Positions 23,323-31,691 are shown, counted from the stretch's first letter. The stretch is 34,812 nucleotides of DNA from SYIM01 sp041182885 (GCA_049423065.1 JBMSQB010000046.1:1-34812), one strand, 5' to 3'. Numbers and translations are program-made. Notes: a model not told the origin generated them from the letters alone.

Positions 23323-24294
23323 TTACTTGCCCTGAATACCGATTGACTTGACCAGATCGGCCACCCGCGAGGCGTCGCGCTCCAGAAGGCGCCGGAACCC
23401 ATCTGGGCCGCGATCGGCCGCCGAGGGAATCTCCGAGGCGAACTGTTTTTCCACCCGCTCGACATACTCCGGGCTGTCCATGACCTGCGATACGGCCGCA
23501 GCCAGCCGGTCGAGCGCCGCGCGCGGCGTGCCTTTGGGCGCAACCAGCCCGTTCCAGATCCGCAGGTCAAACTGCGGCAGGCCCGCTTCAGCAAAGGTCG
23601 GAACATCCGGCAGTCGGGGGAGCCGCTGCGGCGCCGATACGGCAATCGCCCGGGCACGCTTGTCGGCGTGGAGCGGCATGAGGGTGACCGTCTGGTCGAT
23701 GATGCCTTCGATGGTGCCGGCAATCACATCGATCAGTGCCGGCCCGGTGCCGCGATACTGCACCAGGGTGCCCTGCACGTTGGCGAGGTTCAGAAACAGC
23801 GCCTGCGCGAGATGCGCTGTGGTACCCGGCCCGCCTGAACCCAGGTTCACCTTCCCCGGGTTCTGCCGCATATGGGCGAGCATGGTCTTCAGATCGTTGA
23901 AGCCGCTCGCGTTGCTGACGGCGAGCACCATGGGCACGGTAGCCACCGAGGCCACTGGCGCGAGGTCATTGAGCGCATCGAAGCCGCCCTGCGGATGCAG
24001 GTGTGGAATCACCAGCAGCCCCATGTTGCTGAAATTGAGCGTGTGGCCATCGGGCTCGGATCGCTTCAGGCGCTGAAACCCCACCAGCCCACCCGCACCC
24101 GCCAGATTCTCGACCACCACGGGCTGCTTGAGAATGGGCGCAATGCCTTGCGCGATCTGCCGCGCGAGGGCATCCAGCGTGCCGCCCGGGGCCACCCCGA
24201 CGATGATGGTGATCTGGCGGCTCGGAAACGACTGCGCTGCGGACAGCCCGGGCAGCAGGGCTGCACAGAGTGCGATGAAAAGAATGCGGATCAC
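23323..24294 (-). CDS. TctC/Bug-family periplasmic binding protein (GTG start)
   Basis: The 323-residue receptor begins with GTG at 24294, which has a strong ribosome site (GGAGGGG) five bases upstream and opens directly into a signal peptide (IRILFIALCAALLPGLSAAQ). The frame stays open upstream, but that part is not protein-like. The hallmark Bug motif reads IIVGVAPGGTLDALAR, with Gly-Val in place of the usual Pro-Phe or Pro-Trp. Other marks are GPALIDVIAGTIEGIID and the C-terminal LPDVPTFAEAGLP. It is transcribed alone and head-to-head with another Bug gene. Confidence 0.93.
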   Translation of the reverse strand: MIRILFIALCAALLPGLSAAQSFPSRQITIIVGVAPGGTLDALARQIAQGIAPILKQPVVVENLAGAGGLVGFQRLKRSEPDGHTLNFSNMGLLVIPHLHPQGGFDALNDLAPVASVATVPMVLAVSNASGFNDLKTMLAHMRQNPGKVNLGSGGPGTTAHLAQALFLNLANVQGTLVQYRGTGPALIDVIAGTIEGIIDQTVTLMPLHADKRARAIAVSAPQRLPRLPDVPTFAEAGLPQFDLRIWNGLVAPKGTPRAALDRLAAAVSQVMDSPEYVERVEKQFASEIPSAADRGPDGFRRLLERDASRVADLVKSIGIQGK

Positions 24295-24419
24295 GGGTCC
24301 CCTCCGTTGTGTCCTGGTTGGACCCGGCATCCTAGCGGTTACCCGGTGCGCCGCGCTCGCAGATTTCGGAATCGGAAACCACAGCCCGTGCCCACACCGC
24401 GCATGCTTGGAGGGACACG

Positions 24420-24441
24420 TGCCCGGGCTCAGGCCCGGGCA
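24420..24441. promoter_or_regulatory. 9-bp-arm perfect inverted repeat in the Bug-Bug divergent region
   Basis: TGCCCGGGC and GCCCGGGCA form perfect arms around the 4-base centre TCAG. The element lies 52 bp upstream of the Bug gene starting at 24493. With so short a loop it could form a stable RNA hairpin in the leader or be a dimeric protein site. A second, smaller inverted repeat follows directly. Confidence 0.5.
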
Positions 24442-24442
24442 A

Positions 24443-24459
24443 TCCGATCCGCCATCGGA
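24443..24459. promoter_or_regulatory. Second inverted repeat, TCCGAT/ATCGGA
   Basis: Perfect 6-bp arms TCCGAT (24443-24448) and ATCGGA (24454-24459) around CCGCC. It sits one base after the larger inverted repeat and 33 bp before the start codon at 24493. Two adjacent hairpins in this position may control the downstream gene. Confidence 0.4.
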
Positions 24460-24492
24460 CTGATCGCCACCCGTCAACGGACCCTGCCCATC

Positions 24493-25461
24493 ATGATTCG
24501 ACACCGCCGACTTCTTCTCGCCGCTGCCACCGCTTGCGCCAGCCTGTTGATCACCAGCGCCCACGCGCAGGACCTGCCAGACCGGCCGATCCGGCTGGTG
24601 GTGCCCTTTGCCGCTGGCGGTGGGGTCGATGTTCTTGCGCGTGCGCTTGCCGTTGAGCTCGGCAAAGCGGTCAATCGATCGGTCGCGGTGGAAAACCGCC
24701 CCAGCGCCACCGGCCAGATCGGCGCGGCCGAGGTGGCCAAATCAACTCCTGACGGCACCACGCTCCTCATCAGTTCAGCGGCCTTTGGCATCACGCCCTC
24801 GTTCGTCGCCAAACTGCCCTACGACATCTTCAAGGATTTCGAGCCGGTCACCGTTGTGGCCTCCACCCCGCAGGTGCTGGTGGCACCGGTGGGCTTCAAG
24901 GCAAACACGTTTGCCGAGGCGCTCCAGATGGCGCGCGCGGGCACGTCGATCAACTTTGCCTTGCCCGGCAGCAGTGGCATTCAGCGCCTGGCCACCGAAC
25001 TGCTCACTGCCAATGCGCAGATCAACGTCAACAAGGTTCCCTACAAGGGCGCGGGTGCGGCGTTCACCGACCTGATCGCGGGTCGTGTGGATCTCATGTT
25101 CGACAACCCGGGATCATCGATGGTGCATGTGCGCAGTGGCCGGCTCAAGGTGCTGGCCACCACTGGCTTGAAGCGTCTGTCCACGCTGCCCGATGTCCCG
25201 GCGGTCGCCGAAACCCTGCCAGGCTTTGAAGCACTCAACTGGTTCATTCTCGCCGCCCCCGCCGGCACCCCGGCTGCCGTGCTTGACCGGCTGAACAACG
25301 GCACCGCGCAGGCCATGAAGACCGATGCCATGCGACAGGTGCTCGAGCGCGACGGACTCGAAGCGGTCGCCAATCCCCGTGCAACTGCAAGCGCCTTTCT
25401 GCGCAGCGAATTCACCAAGTGGGACAAGATCATCAAGGACCGCAATCTGAGTGCGGATTGA
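24493..25461 (+). CDS. TctC/Bug-family periplasmic binding protein
   Basis: A 322-residue receptor with a clear Sec signal (RRLLLAAATACASLLITSAHAQ) and the motif IRLVVPFAAGGGVDVLARAL. Other family marks are NRPSATGQIGAAEVAKSTPDG, LPYDIFKDFEPVTV and VNKVPYKGAGAAFTDLIAG. The start at 24493 is set by the signal peptide, because the frame is open far upstream through the neighbouring antisense Bug gene. No strong ribosome site is visible; CAACGGA lies about 12 bases before the ATG. It stands alone, with no permease genes adjacent, and diverges from the Bug at 23323-24294. Confidence 0.93.
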   Translation: MIRHRRLLLAAATACASLLITSAHAQDLPDRPIRLVVPFAAGGGVDVLARALAVELGKAVNRSVAVENRPSATGQIGAAEVAKSTPDGTTLLISSAAFGITPSFVAKLPYDIFKDFEPVTVVASTPQVLVAPVGFKANTFAEALQMARAGTSINFALPGSSGIQRLATELLTANAQINVNKVPYKGAGAAFTDLIAGRVDLMFDNPGSSMVHVRSGRLKVLATTGLKRLSTLPDVPAVAETLPGFEALNWFILAAPAGTPAAVLDRLNNGTAQAMKTDAMRQVLERDGLEAVANPRATASAFLRSEFTKWDKIIKDRNLSAD

Positions 25462-25551
25462 CCGCGCCCGTCTTCAAGCGTGCTCACGGTCGGGCGCGCC
25501 CGACAGCTCCAACGCTGCGACACTTCGTCACCATGGCGAGCGGCGTCGGGC

Positions 25552-26379
25552 TCAGGCCCTGCCCGCGTGAGCAGCCGGGATCAACTCGGCGCGCGCCGCG
25601 TGCCAGCGCGCCATGGCTTGCCTGTGCACGTCGATCGCAGCCGGGTCGAAATCGGCTTGCGGCGCGGGATCAAGATCGAAATGGCCGAAGCGATCTTCCC
25701 CCCGAACCAGCGTCGCCGACAGCCTTGCGCTTGCAGAGCATCGGCAGCGCGTGGGGATATAGCTGATCCCCAGACCGATCCGCCGGTCATTCGAGCCGTT
25801 GGGCATCGAGTTGTGAAAGGTGTGGGTGTGATGAAGAGAAAACTCACCAGGCTCAAGGACCAGCGTGTCCAGCGTTTCCTGCTCCGCCACGGCAATGGTC
25901 TGCCCGGTCGCAAACAGGTTCGCCGAGCGCGTGAGCTGGTCATGCGGCACCTGGCCACGCAGATGACTGCCTGGCACCACCTGCACGCAGCCGCTCTCGT
26001 GACTTGAGGCAGAGAGCGCCACCCACGCCGTGACATGCTCAGCCGGGCTCAGGCCGAAATAGGTGGAGTCCTGATGCCAGCTCACGAAAGCATCGGTGCG
26101 AGGCTCCTTGATCCAGAGCGTCATGTGATACACAAGAATATCGGGGCCAATCAGGTCTTCCACCGCGTCAAGCACGCGGGCGTCGCGCACGATGTCGTCC
26201 ATCCACTTGAGATACAGATACATCTTTCGCCGCTGATCCGGAGCGAGCCCATGCGTGCGTTCGCCCGCTTCGAGCAGGGCGCGATACCGGGCAGCCTCGT
26301 CCGCGCCGAAGGCGCGAATCGGGCTCAGATAGCCCTGGTCCCGGTAAAAACGGACCTGTTCGGCGGCAAGCTGTTTCAT
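25552..26379 (-). CDS. Phytanoyl-CoA dioxygenase (PhyH)-family protein
   Basis: The 275-residue protein belongs to the PhyH family of Fe(II)/2-oxoglutarate oxygenases. Iron ligands are His102-x-Asp104 (SWHQDSTY) and His189 (THTFHNSMPN), with Arg200 (NDRRIGLG) for 2-oxoglutarate, all in the expected order. Bacterial members hydroxylate small acids, amino acids or phosphonates far more often than phytanoyl-CoA. I start at ATG 26379 because AAGGA lies six bases upstream; the open frame beyond it (to 26433) runs across the promoter of the divergent SDR gene. It appears to be a single-gene unit. Confidence 0.9.
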   Translation of the reverse strand: MKQLAAEQVRFYRDQGYLSPIRAFGADEAARYRALLEAGERTHGLAPDQRRKMYLYLKWMDDIVRDARVLDAVEDLIGPDILVYHMTLWIKEPRTDAFVSWHQDSTYFGLSPAEHVTAWVALSASSHESGCVQVVPGSHLRGQVPHDQLTRSANLFATGQTIAVAEQETLDTLVLEPGEFSLHHTHTFHNSMPNGSNDRRIGLGISYIPTRCRCSASARLSATLVRGEDRFGHFDLDPAPQADFDPAAIDVHRQAMARWHAARAELIPAAHAGRA

Positions 26380-26408
26380 CACATCCTTTCGCGATACTGA
26401 CCCGCTCC

Positions 26409-26414
26409 TATAAT
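26409..26414 (+). promoter_or_regulatory. Consensus -10 box placed for a leaderless SDR transcript
   Basis: A perfect TATAAT lies seven bases before the ATG at 26421, so transcription would begin at or next to the start codon. No Shine-Dalgarno sequence is present between them. The -35 region (around 26386-26391, CTTTCG) is poor. The whole divergent gap to the PhyH gene is only 41 bp. Confidence 0.5.
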
Positions 26415-26420
26415 ACTTTG

Positions 26421-27176
26421 ATGAACGCTTCACATCGCCTGGACGCGCGCGTTGTGCTGATCACCGGTGCAGCCGGTGATCTGGGCCATGCGATTGTGAT
26501 GCGCTGTCGCGCATCCGGCGCCCGGGTGGCCGCGCTCGATCATGCCGGGCCCGCCCTCAGGAAGCGGTACGCAGACCACGCCGATGTGCTGCTGCTTGAA
26601 TGTGACATCTCAAATCGCGACGCGAGCCTCGCCGCGGTCGAACAGGTGGTGGCGCATTTTGGTGCGCTCCATGCGCTCGTCAATAACGCAGCGGTCGCCA
26701 CCCCGCGCAATCGCGTCGCCGACATCCCGCTCGACGACTGGGATCGTGCCATCAGCGTCAACCTCACCGGGTCATTCCTGATGTCGCGCTGGGCGATCCC
26801 CCATCTGATTGCCGCCGGTGGGGGCGTAATCCTCAACATCGCCTCGCAACTCGGTCACGTCACCGCGCGCTCGGGTGCGGCCTACAGCGCAAGCAAGGCG
26901 GCGTTGCACTCGCTCACGCGCACGCTGGCGGTCGACTATGCACGCGACAACATCCGCGCGGTAAGCCTGTCTCCCGGCGCCATCATGACCAGCCGTCTCA
27001 CCGACCGCTATGGCGATGAGGCGGCGGTCAATGCCGCGCTCGCGCCGCTTCATCCGGCCGGCCGGCTCGGGCGCCCCGAAGAAATCGCCGAAACCGCGCT
27101 GTTTCTGCTGAGCGACGGCGCGTCGTTCATCACTGGTTCGGATGTGCTGGCGGACGGCGGATACACAGCGGTCTGA
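26421..27176 (+). CDS. Short-chain dehydrogenase/reductase (SDR)
   Basis: This 251-residue classical SDR has the cofactor loop TGAAGDLG (15-22), NNAA (88-91), catalytic Ser142 and the YSASK motif with Tyr155 and Lys159. The C-terminal SLSPGAIMTSRL and FITGSDVLADGGYTAV are standard. It should reversibly oxidise an alcohol with NAD(P). Asp40 at the end of the second strand suggests NAD(H). The ATG at 26421 is preferred over a TTG one codon earlier; no ribosome site is visible. It is first of the eight-gene plus-strand run, 56 bp before the enolase-superfamily gene, though a separate promoter for that gene cannot be excluded. Confidence 0.92.
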   Translation: MNASHRLDARVVLITGAAGDLGHAIVMRCRASGARVAALDHAGPALRKRYADHADVLLLECDISNRDASLAAVEQVVAHFGALHALVNNAAVATPRNRVADIPLDDWDRAISVNLTGSFLMSRWAIPHLIAAGGGVILNIASQLGHVTARSGAAYSASKAALHSLTRTLAVDYARDNIRAVSLSPGAIMTSRLTDRYGDEAAVNAALAPLHPAGRLGRPEEIAETALFLLSDGASFITGSDVLADGGYTAV

Positions 27177-27232
27177 TCACCACCCTTTCATCGCCCGACA
27201 TCTCCCTCCCCTACCCAGACCCGGCTGCCACC

Positions 27233-28405
27233 ATGCTTGCCTCCATTGCCACCCTCGAGACGCTCCTTGTCCACCTGCCCACGCGACGCGTGCACAAATG
27301 GACCGGCCTGACCGAACCCATCGGCCGTTATGTGCTCGTCAAGCTCGGCGACGGCTCAGGCCGCTTCGGCTGGGGTGAGTCGCCCGCGCTCAAAGACTGG
27401 GGCGGCGAGTTCGGCCGGTATTTCGGCGAGTCGCCAGCCATCGCGCGGCTGGTGATCGAACGCTATCTTCTGCCAGCCATCAAGGGCCACCCGCTGGGCG
27501 ACTTTGCCGGACTGCACCGCCGGATGGACGCTGCAATCAAAGGTTACCCCTACGCCAAATCGGCAGTCGATTTTGCCTACTACGACCTCACCGCGCAGGC
27601 GCTCGGTGTACCCGCCTACACCCTGCTGGGCGGCCTCGCCCGCAGCCGGGTGCCGGTCACCCATTCGATCGGGCTGCTGGCCATCGATGAGGCGGTCGCC
27701 GAATGCGCACGCGTGGCGGCAGAGGGCATCCGCACCATCAAGATCAAGGTCGGGCAGGATCCCAAGCGCGATATCGAGATCGTTCGCGCCATTCGCGAAG
27801 CGGTCGGACCGGCCGTCGATCTGTGCGTCGATGCCAACGAGGGCTACGCAACACCTGGCGAGGCCATCCGAACCATCCGTGCCATGGAGCCCTTCGGTCT
27901 CAAATACGCCGAGCAGCCCGTGATGGGCATCGAACGGATCGCCGAAGTCTCGCGAGCGATCGACACGCCGGTGATGGCCGACGAAAGCGCATGGAACGCA
28001 CACGACGTCATCCAGATCATCGAGCGTCGTGCGGCCGAGATCGTGTCCATCTACACCACCAAACCGGGTGGCCTCTATCGCGCGATGGAGGTCGCCGCGG
28101 TGTGCAGCGCCGCCGGCATCATCTGCAACGTCAATGGTTCGGTGGAAACCGGTGTGGGCAACCGTGCAAATCTCACACTGGCCGCAGCCGCGCCGGCGGT
28201 CACCCTGTCAAACGTCATTCCGGTGTCCACCCCCGCTGAAGCCAACACTGGCCAGATCGGCGGCATCTATTACAAGGACGACCTGCTGATTGAACCCATG
28301 CGCCTGGTCGATGGGTTCATTGAAGTGCCCAGCACACCGGGTCTTGGCACTGCTGTAGACGAAGCCAAGATCGCCCACTACCGCGTTCCCGAATCGGAGG
28401 CCTGA
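27233..28405 (+). CDS. Mandelate racemase/muconate lactonizing enzyme family (enolase superfamily)
   Basis: The 390-residue protein has a capping domain followed by the barrel. The KxK base pair is Lys170-Ile-Lys172 (TIKIKVG), and the magnesium ligands are Asp200 (VDANEGY), Glu227 (AEQPV) and Asp250 (MADES). In the muconate-lactonizing subgroup a lysine on the sixth strand acts as the second base. Here the aligned segment VSIYTTKPGGLYRA has Tyr274 at that place. The enzyme may thus act as a one-base syn dehydratase, cycloisomerase or epimerase with a modified second base. The ATG lacks a clear ribosome site. Its stop shares one base with the next start (TGATG), so it is coupled to the M24 gene. 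Confidence 0.9.
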   Translation: MLASIATLETLLVHLPTRRVHKWTGLTEPIGRYVLVKLGDGSGRFGWGESPALKDWGGEFGRYFGESPAIARLVIERYLLPAIKGHPLGDFAGLHRRMDAAIKGYPYAKSAVDFAYYDLTAQALGVPAYTLLGGLARSRVPVTHSIGLLAIDEAVAECARVAAEGIRTIKIKVGQDPKRDIEIVRAIREAVGPAVDLCVDANEGYATPGEAIRTIRAMEPFGLKYAEQPVMGIERIAEVSRAIDTPVMADESAWNAHDVIQIIERRAAEIVSIYTTKPGGLYRAMEVAAVCSAAGIICNVNGSVETGVGNRANLTLAAAAPAVTLSNVIPVSTPAEANTGQIGGIYYKDDLLIEPMRLVDGFIEVPSTPGLGTAVDEAKIAHYRVPESEA

Positions 28406-29538
28406 TGCGCGAGGAAATCGTCAACCGCTGGAAAGCGGCCTGCAAAACCCATGGGCTCGATGCCATGGTGTCATGTTCCCCCGAGAACTTTGCCTACCTC
28501 ACGGGCTTTGTGGTGCCTTCGCAGCCCCTCATGCGGCATCGTCACGCAATGGGTATCGTCACAGCTGACGGACACACCGCCATCCTGGGTGTGGACATGG
28601 AGGCCACCACCATCGGGCGCCGCGAGCCCGACACCAAGACCCGGATCTGGGCGGAGTTCAGCGACAACGCCATGGCGGTGTGCGCCGAGTTGCTCACCGA
28701 ACTGGGACTGTCCCGCGCCCGCATTGGCATCGAACTCGACTATCTGCCCGCAAGCGAGTTTGAAAAGCTTCGCGCAGCGCTCCCCGGCGCCACCTTCATC
28801 CCCAACCAGCAGATCATCGCGCGGCTGCGCCAGATCAAAACGCCCGATGAGATTGCACTGCTGCGGCGCCTGTCACGCATTGCCGATCAGTCGATCACCG
28901 ATGCGCTTCGGGCCGTTCAGGCGGGCGATACCGAAATGGATCTGGCGGGCCATCTCACCCGCAATGTCTATTCGCTGGGGGCCGAGCAGTTCAAACTGCT
29001 GATCGTGGCCACCGGCGAGCGCAGTCAGCTGCCCAATGTGGGGCCGTCGCTGCGCAAACTCGAAACCGGCGATGTCTGCCGGGTCGAGATCTTTTCAGTC
29101 ATCTCCGGCTATCAGGCGGGTGTGTGCCGGACTGCTGTGGTTCAGAAGGCGCCACCGCACGCCGAGCGCATCTGGAAGCACCTGGTCGACTGCAAGTACG
29201 AACTGCTGGACCGCATCAAACCGGGCGCAAGCTGCCGTGAAATTTACGAGCGCTTTATCCGCAAGCTCGATGAACTCAAGCTCCCGCCCATTTCTTTCGT
29301 AGGCCACGGCATCGGGCTCTTCCTTCACGAGGATCCGTACCTGGGCAAGACACCCGAGATCGGTCGCGATGGCGATGCGCAGCTTGAGGCAGGCATGGTG
29401 CTGGGGGTTGAGCCGCTCTGCTACCAGACCGGGCATGGCTACGGCATGCAGCTGAAGGACATGCTTCTGGTCAACGACACCGGATCGGAAATGCTCTCCG
29501 ATTATTGCTCGAACGACGAACTGATCGTGGTTCGCTGA
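28405..29538 (+). CDS. M24-family 'pita-bread' protein lacking metal ligands (creatinase-like)
   Basis: The 377-residue protein has the creatinase N-terminal domain (DAMVSCSPENFAYLTGF) and the M24 pita-bread domain. Metal-dependent aminopeptidases of this fold need Asp, Asp, His, Glu, Glu. The aligned residues here are Glu228 (CRVEIF), Gly239 (QAGVCRT), His301 (VGHGIG), Glu336 (GVEP) and Lys351 (QLKDML), so three of five are replaced. A further active-site His before the first ligand is Asn211 (SQLPNVG). Creatinase is a known member of the fold that works without metal. I infer a metal-free hydrolase of a C-N bond rather than a peptidase. It overlaps the enolase-superfamily gene by one base. 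Confidence 0.87.
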   Translation: MREEIVNRWKAACKTHGLDAMVSCSPENFAYLTGFVVPSQPLMRHRHAMGIVTADGHTAILGVDMEATTIGRREPDTKTRIWAEFSDNAMAVCAELLTELGLSRARIGIELDYLPASEFEKLRAALPGATFIPNQQIIARLRQIKTPDEIALLRRLSRIADQSITDALRAVQAGDTEMDLAGHLTRNVYSLGAEQFKLLIVATGERSQLPNVGPSLRKLETGDVCRVEIFSVISGYQAGVCRTAVVQKAPPHAERIWKHLVDCKYELLDRIKPGASCREIYERFIRKLDELKLPPISFVGHGIGLFLHEDPYLGKTPEIGRDGDAQLEAGMVLGVEPLCYQTGHGYGMQLKDMLLVNDTGSEMLSDYCSNDELIVVR

Positions 29539-29542
29539 GCCG

Positions 29543-30649
29543 ATGCGCATCGCTGTCATCGGAGCGGGTGCAGGCGGCGCGGCCGCCGCGGTCGAGCTCA
29601 CCCTGGCCGGCCACCGGGTCAGGCTCTGGAACCGGTCGCCCGACACGCTTGCGCCCTTCATTGAGCGTAGCGGGGTTGAGTATGAAGGCGTACTCGGCGA
29701 GGGCTTTGTCCGTCCGGAGCGGATCACGCCGGATCTCGGTGAGGCCATGCAGGATGCCGACGTGGCCCTGGTCTGTCTGCCCACCATTTCGCACGCATCG
29801 GTGGCACGAGCCCTCGCGAAGGCAGGACTGCACCATGTACCGGTGGTGCTCAACCCAGGGCACACTGGCGGCGCGCTCGAGTTCGCCACCGCTTATCGTT
29901 CAGAAAGTGGCGGCCCCGCCCCAGCAGTCGCCGAATTCCACACCCTCAGTTACATCGCGCGAAAGTATCGACCTGGGGCGGTCACCATCTCGGGCAAGGC
30001 GCAGTTTCTGCGCCTTGGCGCATTGCCTGGCGGTGAGGCGGCAGCCGATGCCGCGCAGATCCTGTATCCGGTGAGCGAGCGGGTTGGCGATGTGCTCAAT
30101 TCCAGCCTGGCCAATCTCAACATGGTGCTGCACGCACCCGGCACCATCCTGGGGGCGGCCTGGATCGAGGCCACGCGAGGCGATTTCACGTTCTATGTTC
30201 AGGGCATGACGCCCGGCGTGGTGCGCGTCATGGAGGCGCTTGATGCCGAGCGACTCGCGGTGGCGCGCGCCTTCGGTCATGAACTGCCTGCGCTCGGCGC
30301 CGAGATGCAGCGCTATGGCACGGTCGAAGCGTCAGTCACCGACACCACCGATCTGGTTGCCGCGATCAGCGGTGGCAAGGCCAACCAGCGGATCAAGGCG
30401 CCCGATTCGCTCAGGCATCGCTACTATCTCGAAGACTTTGGCCACGGCCTGCTGCCCTTCATCGACCTGGCCGCAATTGCCGGCGTTGGCGTTCCAACCG
30501 CGCACGCGCTTCTGCACCTGGGCATCACACTCACGGGCACCAACTACCGCGAGGGCGGCCGAACCGCAGCTGCAATGGGCATCGCGGGTATGAGCCGCGA
30601 TGCGCTCCTCGACCATGTCCGCCACCCAACCTCCAATCGCTTCACATAA
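29543..30649 (+). CDS. NAD/NADP octopine/nopaline dehydrogenase family protein
   Basis: The 368-residue protein has an N-terminal Rossmann domain with GAGAGGAAAAVELTLAGH (7-24) and the ALVCLPTISHASVARAL step. The second domain has NMVLHAPGTIL and LRHRYYLEDFGHGLLPFIDLA, which match the opine dehydrogenase domain, where a His-Asp pair acts in hydride transfer. These enzymes join or split an amino acid and a 2-oxo acid through an N-substituted intermediate; ketopantoate reductases are distant relatives. The start is four bases after the M24 stop, so tight coupling is expected. The substrate is unknown. The direction is probably catabolic given the transporter in the operon. Confidence 0.88.
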   Translation: MRIAVIGAGAGGAAAAVELTLAGHRVRLWNRSPDTLAPFIERSGVEYEGVLGEGFVRPERITPDLGEAMQDADVALVCLPTISHASVARALAKAGLHHVPVVLNPGHTGGALEFATAYRSESGGPAPAVAEFHTLSYIARKYRPGAVTISGKAQFLRLGALPGGEAAADAAQILYPVSERVGDVLNSSLANLNMVLHAPGTILGAAWIEATRGDFTFYVQGMTPGVVRVMEALDAERLAVARAFGHELPALGAEMQRYGTVEASVTDTTDLVAAISGGKANQRIKAPDSLRHRYYLEDFGHGLLPFIDLAAIAGVGVPTAHALLHLGITLTGTNYREGGRTAAAMGIAGMSRDALLDHVRHPTSNRFT

Positions 30650-30660
30650 CGGCTCCCACC

Positions 30661-31644
30661 ATGCAGATCGGTGTCAGTTTTGATGGCTTTGCCCCCTACG
30701 GCGAGGCGCTTACTTTCGCTCGCGAAGCGGCAGCAGCCGGCGCGGGCAGCCTCTGGATGGCCGACCATCTCGGCTATCGGGAGCCGATCGTATCCTGCCT
30801 GGGCTTTGCGAGCGCCATTGAGGGCGTTCGCGTGATTCCCACTGCGGTCAGCCCGTATCTGCGCCACCCCATGCCCACCGCCATGCAGATGGCCACGCTT
30901 GCGGAAGCCGCCCCCGGGCGCGTGGCGCTCGCGCTTGGCACCGGCAACCCCCTCTTTCTCGGCGAGTCAGGCGAATCGATTGACAAGCCCATCGGTGTCA
31001 CCCGTGACTTCGTCCAGGCGCTGCGCGCGCTCTGGACGGGCGAGCCCGTACACCAGGAGGCACAGCGCTTTCGGCTGCGCGGCGCGCGCATGATGTTCAC
31101 GCCGCCACAGCCGATTCCGCTTTATCTTTCACCCATGAAGCCGCAGATGCTTGCCCTCGCCGGAAAAATCGCCGATGGCGTGGTGCTCTCGGCAGGAATT
31201 TCAGCGGGCTTTGTCCGCGAGTCGCTCGCCATCACCCGATCGGGTGCAGAAGAAGCGGGACGCAACTATGACACGCTGCACACCGCAAGTTACCTGTCCT
31301 TTGTCGCCTCGGCCGATCGCGGGCACGCAATCGAACGGGTACGCATGAAGCTTGCATTCATTCTTCGCAACCGCTTCATCGATGATGCCATTGCGCATTC
31401 CGGTATCAAGGTGGATCAGGCGGGGATCATCGAAGCCATGGCCCGGCGCGACTACGCAGCCGCGGCCAGCCTGGTGTCCGATGAAGCCGTTGACGCGTTC
31501 GCCGTTGCGGGTACGGTCCAGGAATGCTGTGACAAGCTCATCGCCTATCGCGACGCGGGGCTCAAGGAACTGGTGCTGCTTCTGGCAGGTGACCTGTCGG
31601 ATCAGCGCTACGGACTGTCGGTCATCCGCGAACTGGGTGGCTAG
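30661..31644 (+). CDS. LLM-class flavin-dependent oxidoreductase (luciferase-like)
   Basis: The 327-residue protein is a bacterial-luciferase-fold TIM barrel. Visible marks are the N-terminal EALTFAREAAAAGAGSLWMADH, ALGTGNPLF mid-protein, the TPPQPIPLYLSPMKPQMLALAGKIADGVVL segment, and the C-terminal VAGTVQECCDKLIAYRDAGLKELVLL. This last part is typical of the methylene-tetrahydromethanopterin-reductase-like branch that uses F420 or FMN. In a proteobacterium FMN with a separate reductase is likelier, but no reductase is encoded nearby. It may act as a monooxygenase or a two-electron dehydrogenase. It starts 11 bp after the opine-dehydrogenase-like gene. Confidence 0.9.
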   Translation: MQIGVSFDGFAPYGEALTFAREAAAAGAGSLWMADHLGYREPIVSCLGFASAIEGVRVIPTAVSPYLRHPMPTAMQMATLAEAAPGRVALALGTGNPLFLGESGESIDKPIGVTRDFVQALRALWTGEPVHQEAQRFRLRGARMMFTPPQPIPLYLSPMKPQMLALAGKIADGVVLSAGISAGFVRESLAITRSGAEEAGRNYDTLHTASYLSFVASADRGHAIERVRMKLAFILRNRFIDDAIAHSGIKVDQAGIIEAMARRDYAAAASLVSDEAVDAFAVAGTVQECCDKLIAYRDAGLKELVLLLAGDLSDQRYGLSVIRELGG

Positions 31645-31691
31645 CCCCCAATGAATTCTCATCTTCAGCCAACCCCCTGCAGGAGCTCGAA

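Noticed and set aside
25463..25498. Hairpin CGCGCCCG/CGGGCGCG after the Bug gene as terminator
   Set aside because: Only 8 bp of stem, a 20-nt loop and no T-tract; common by chance in DNA of this composition.
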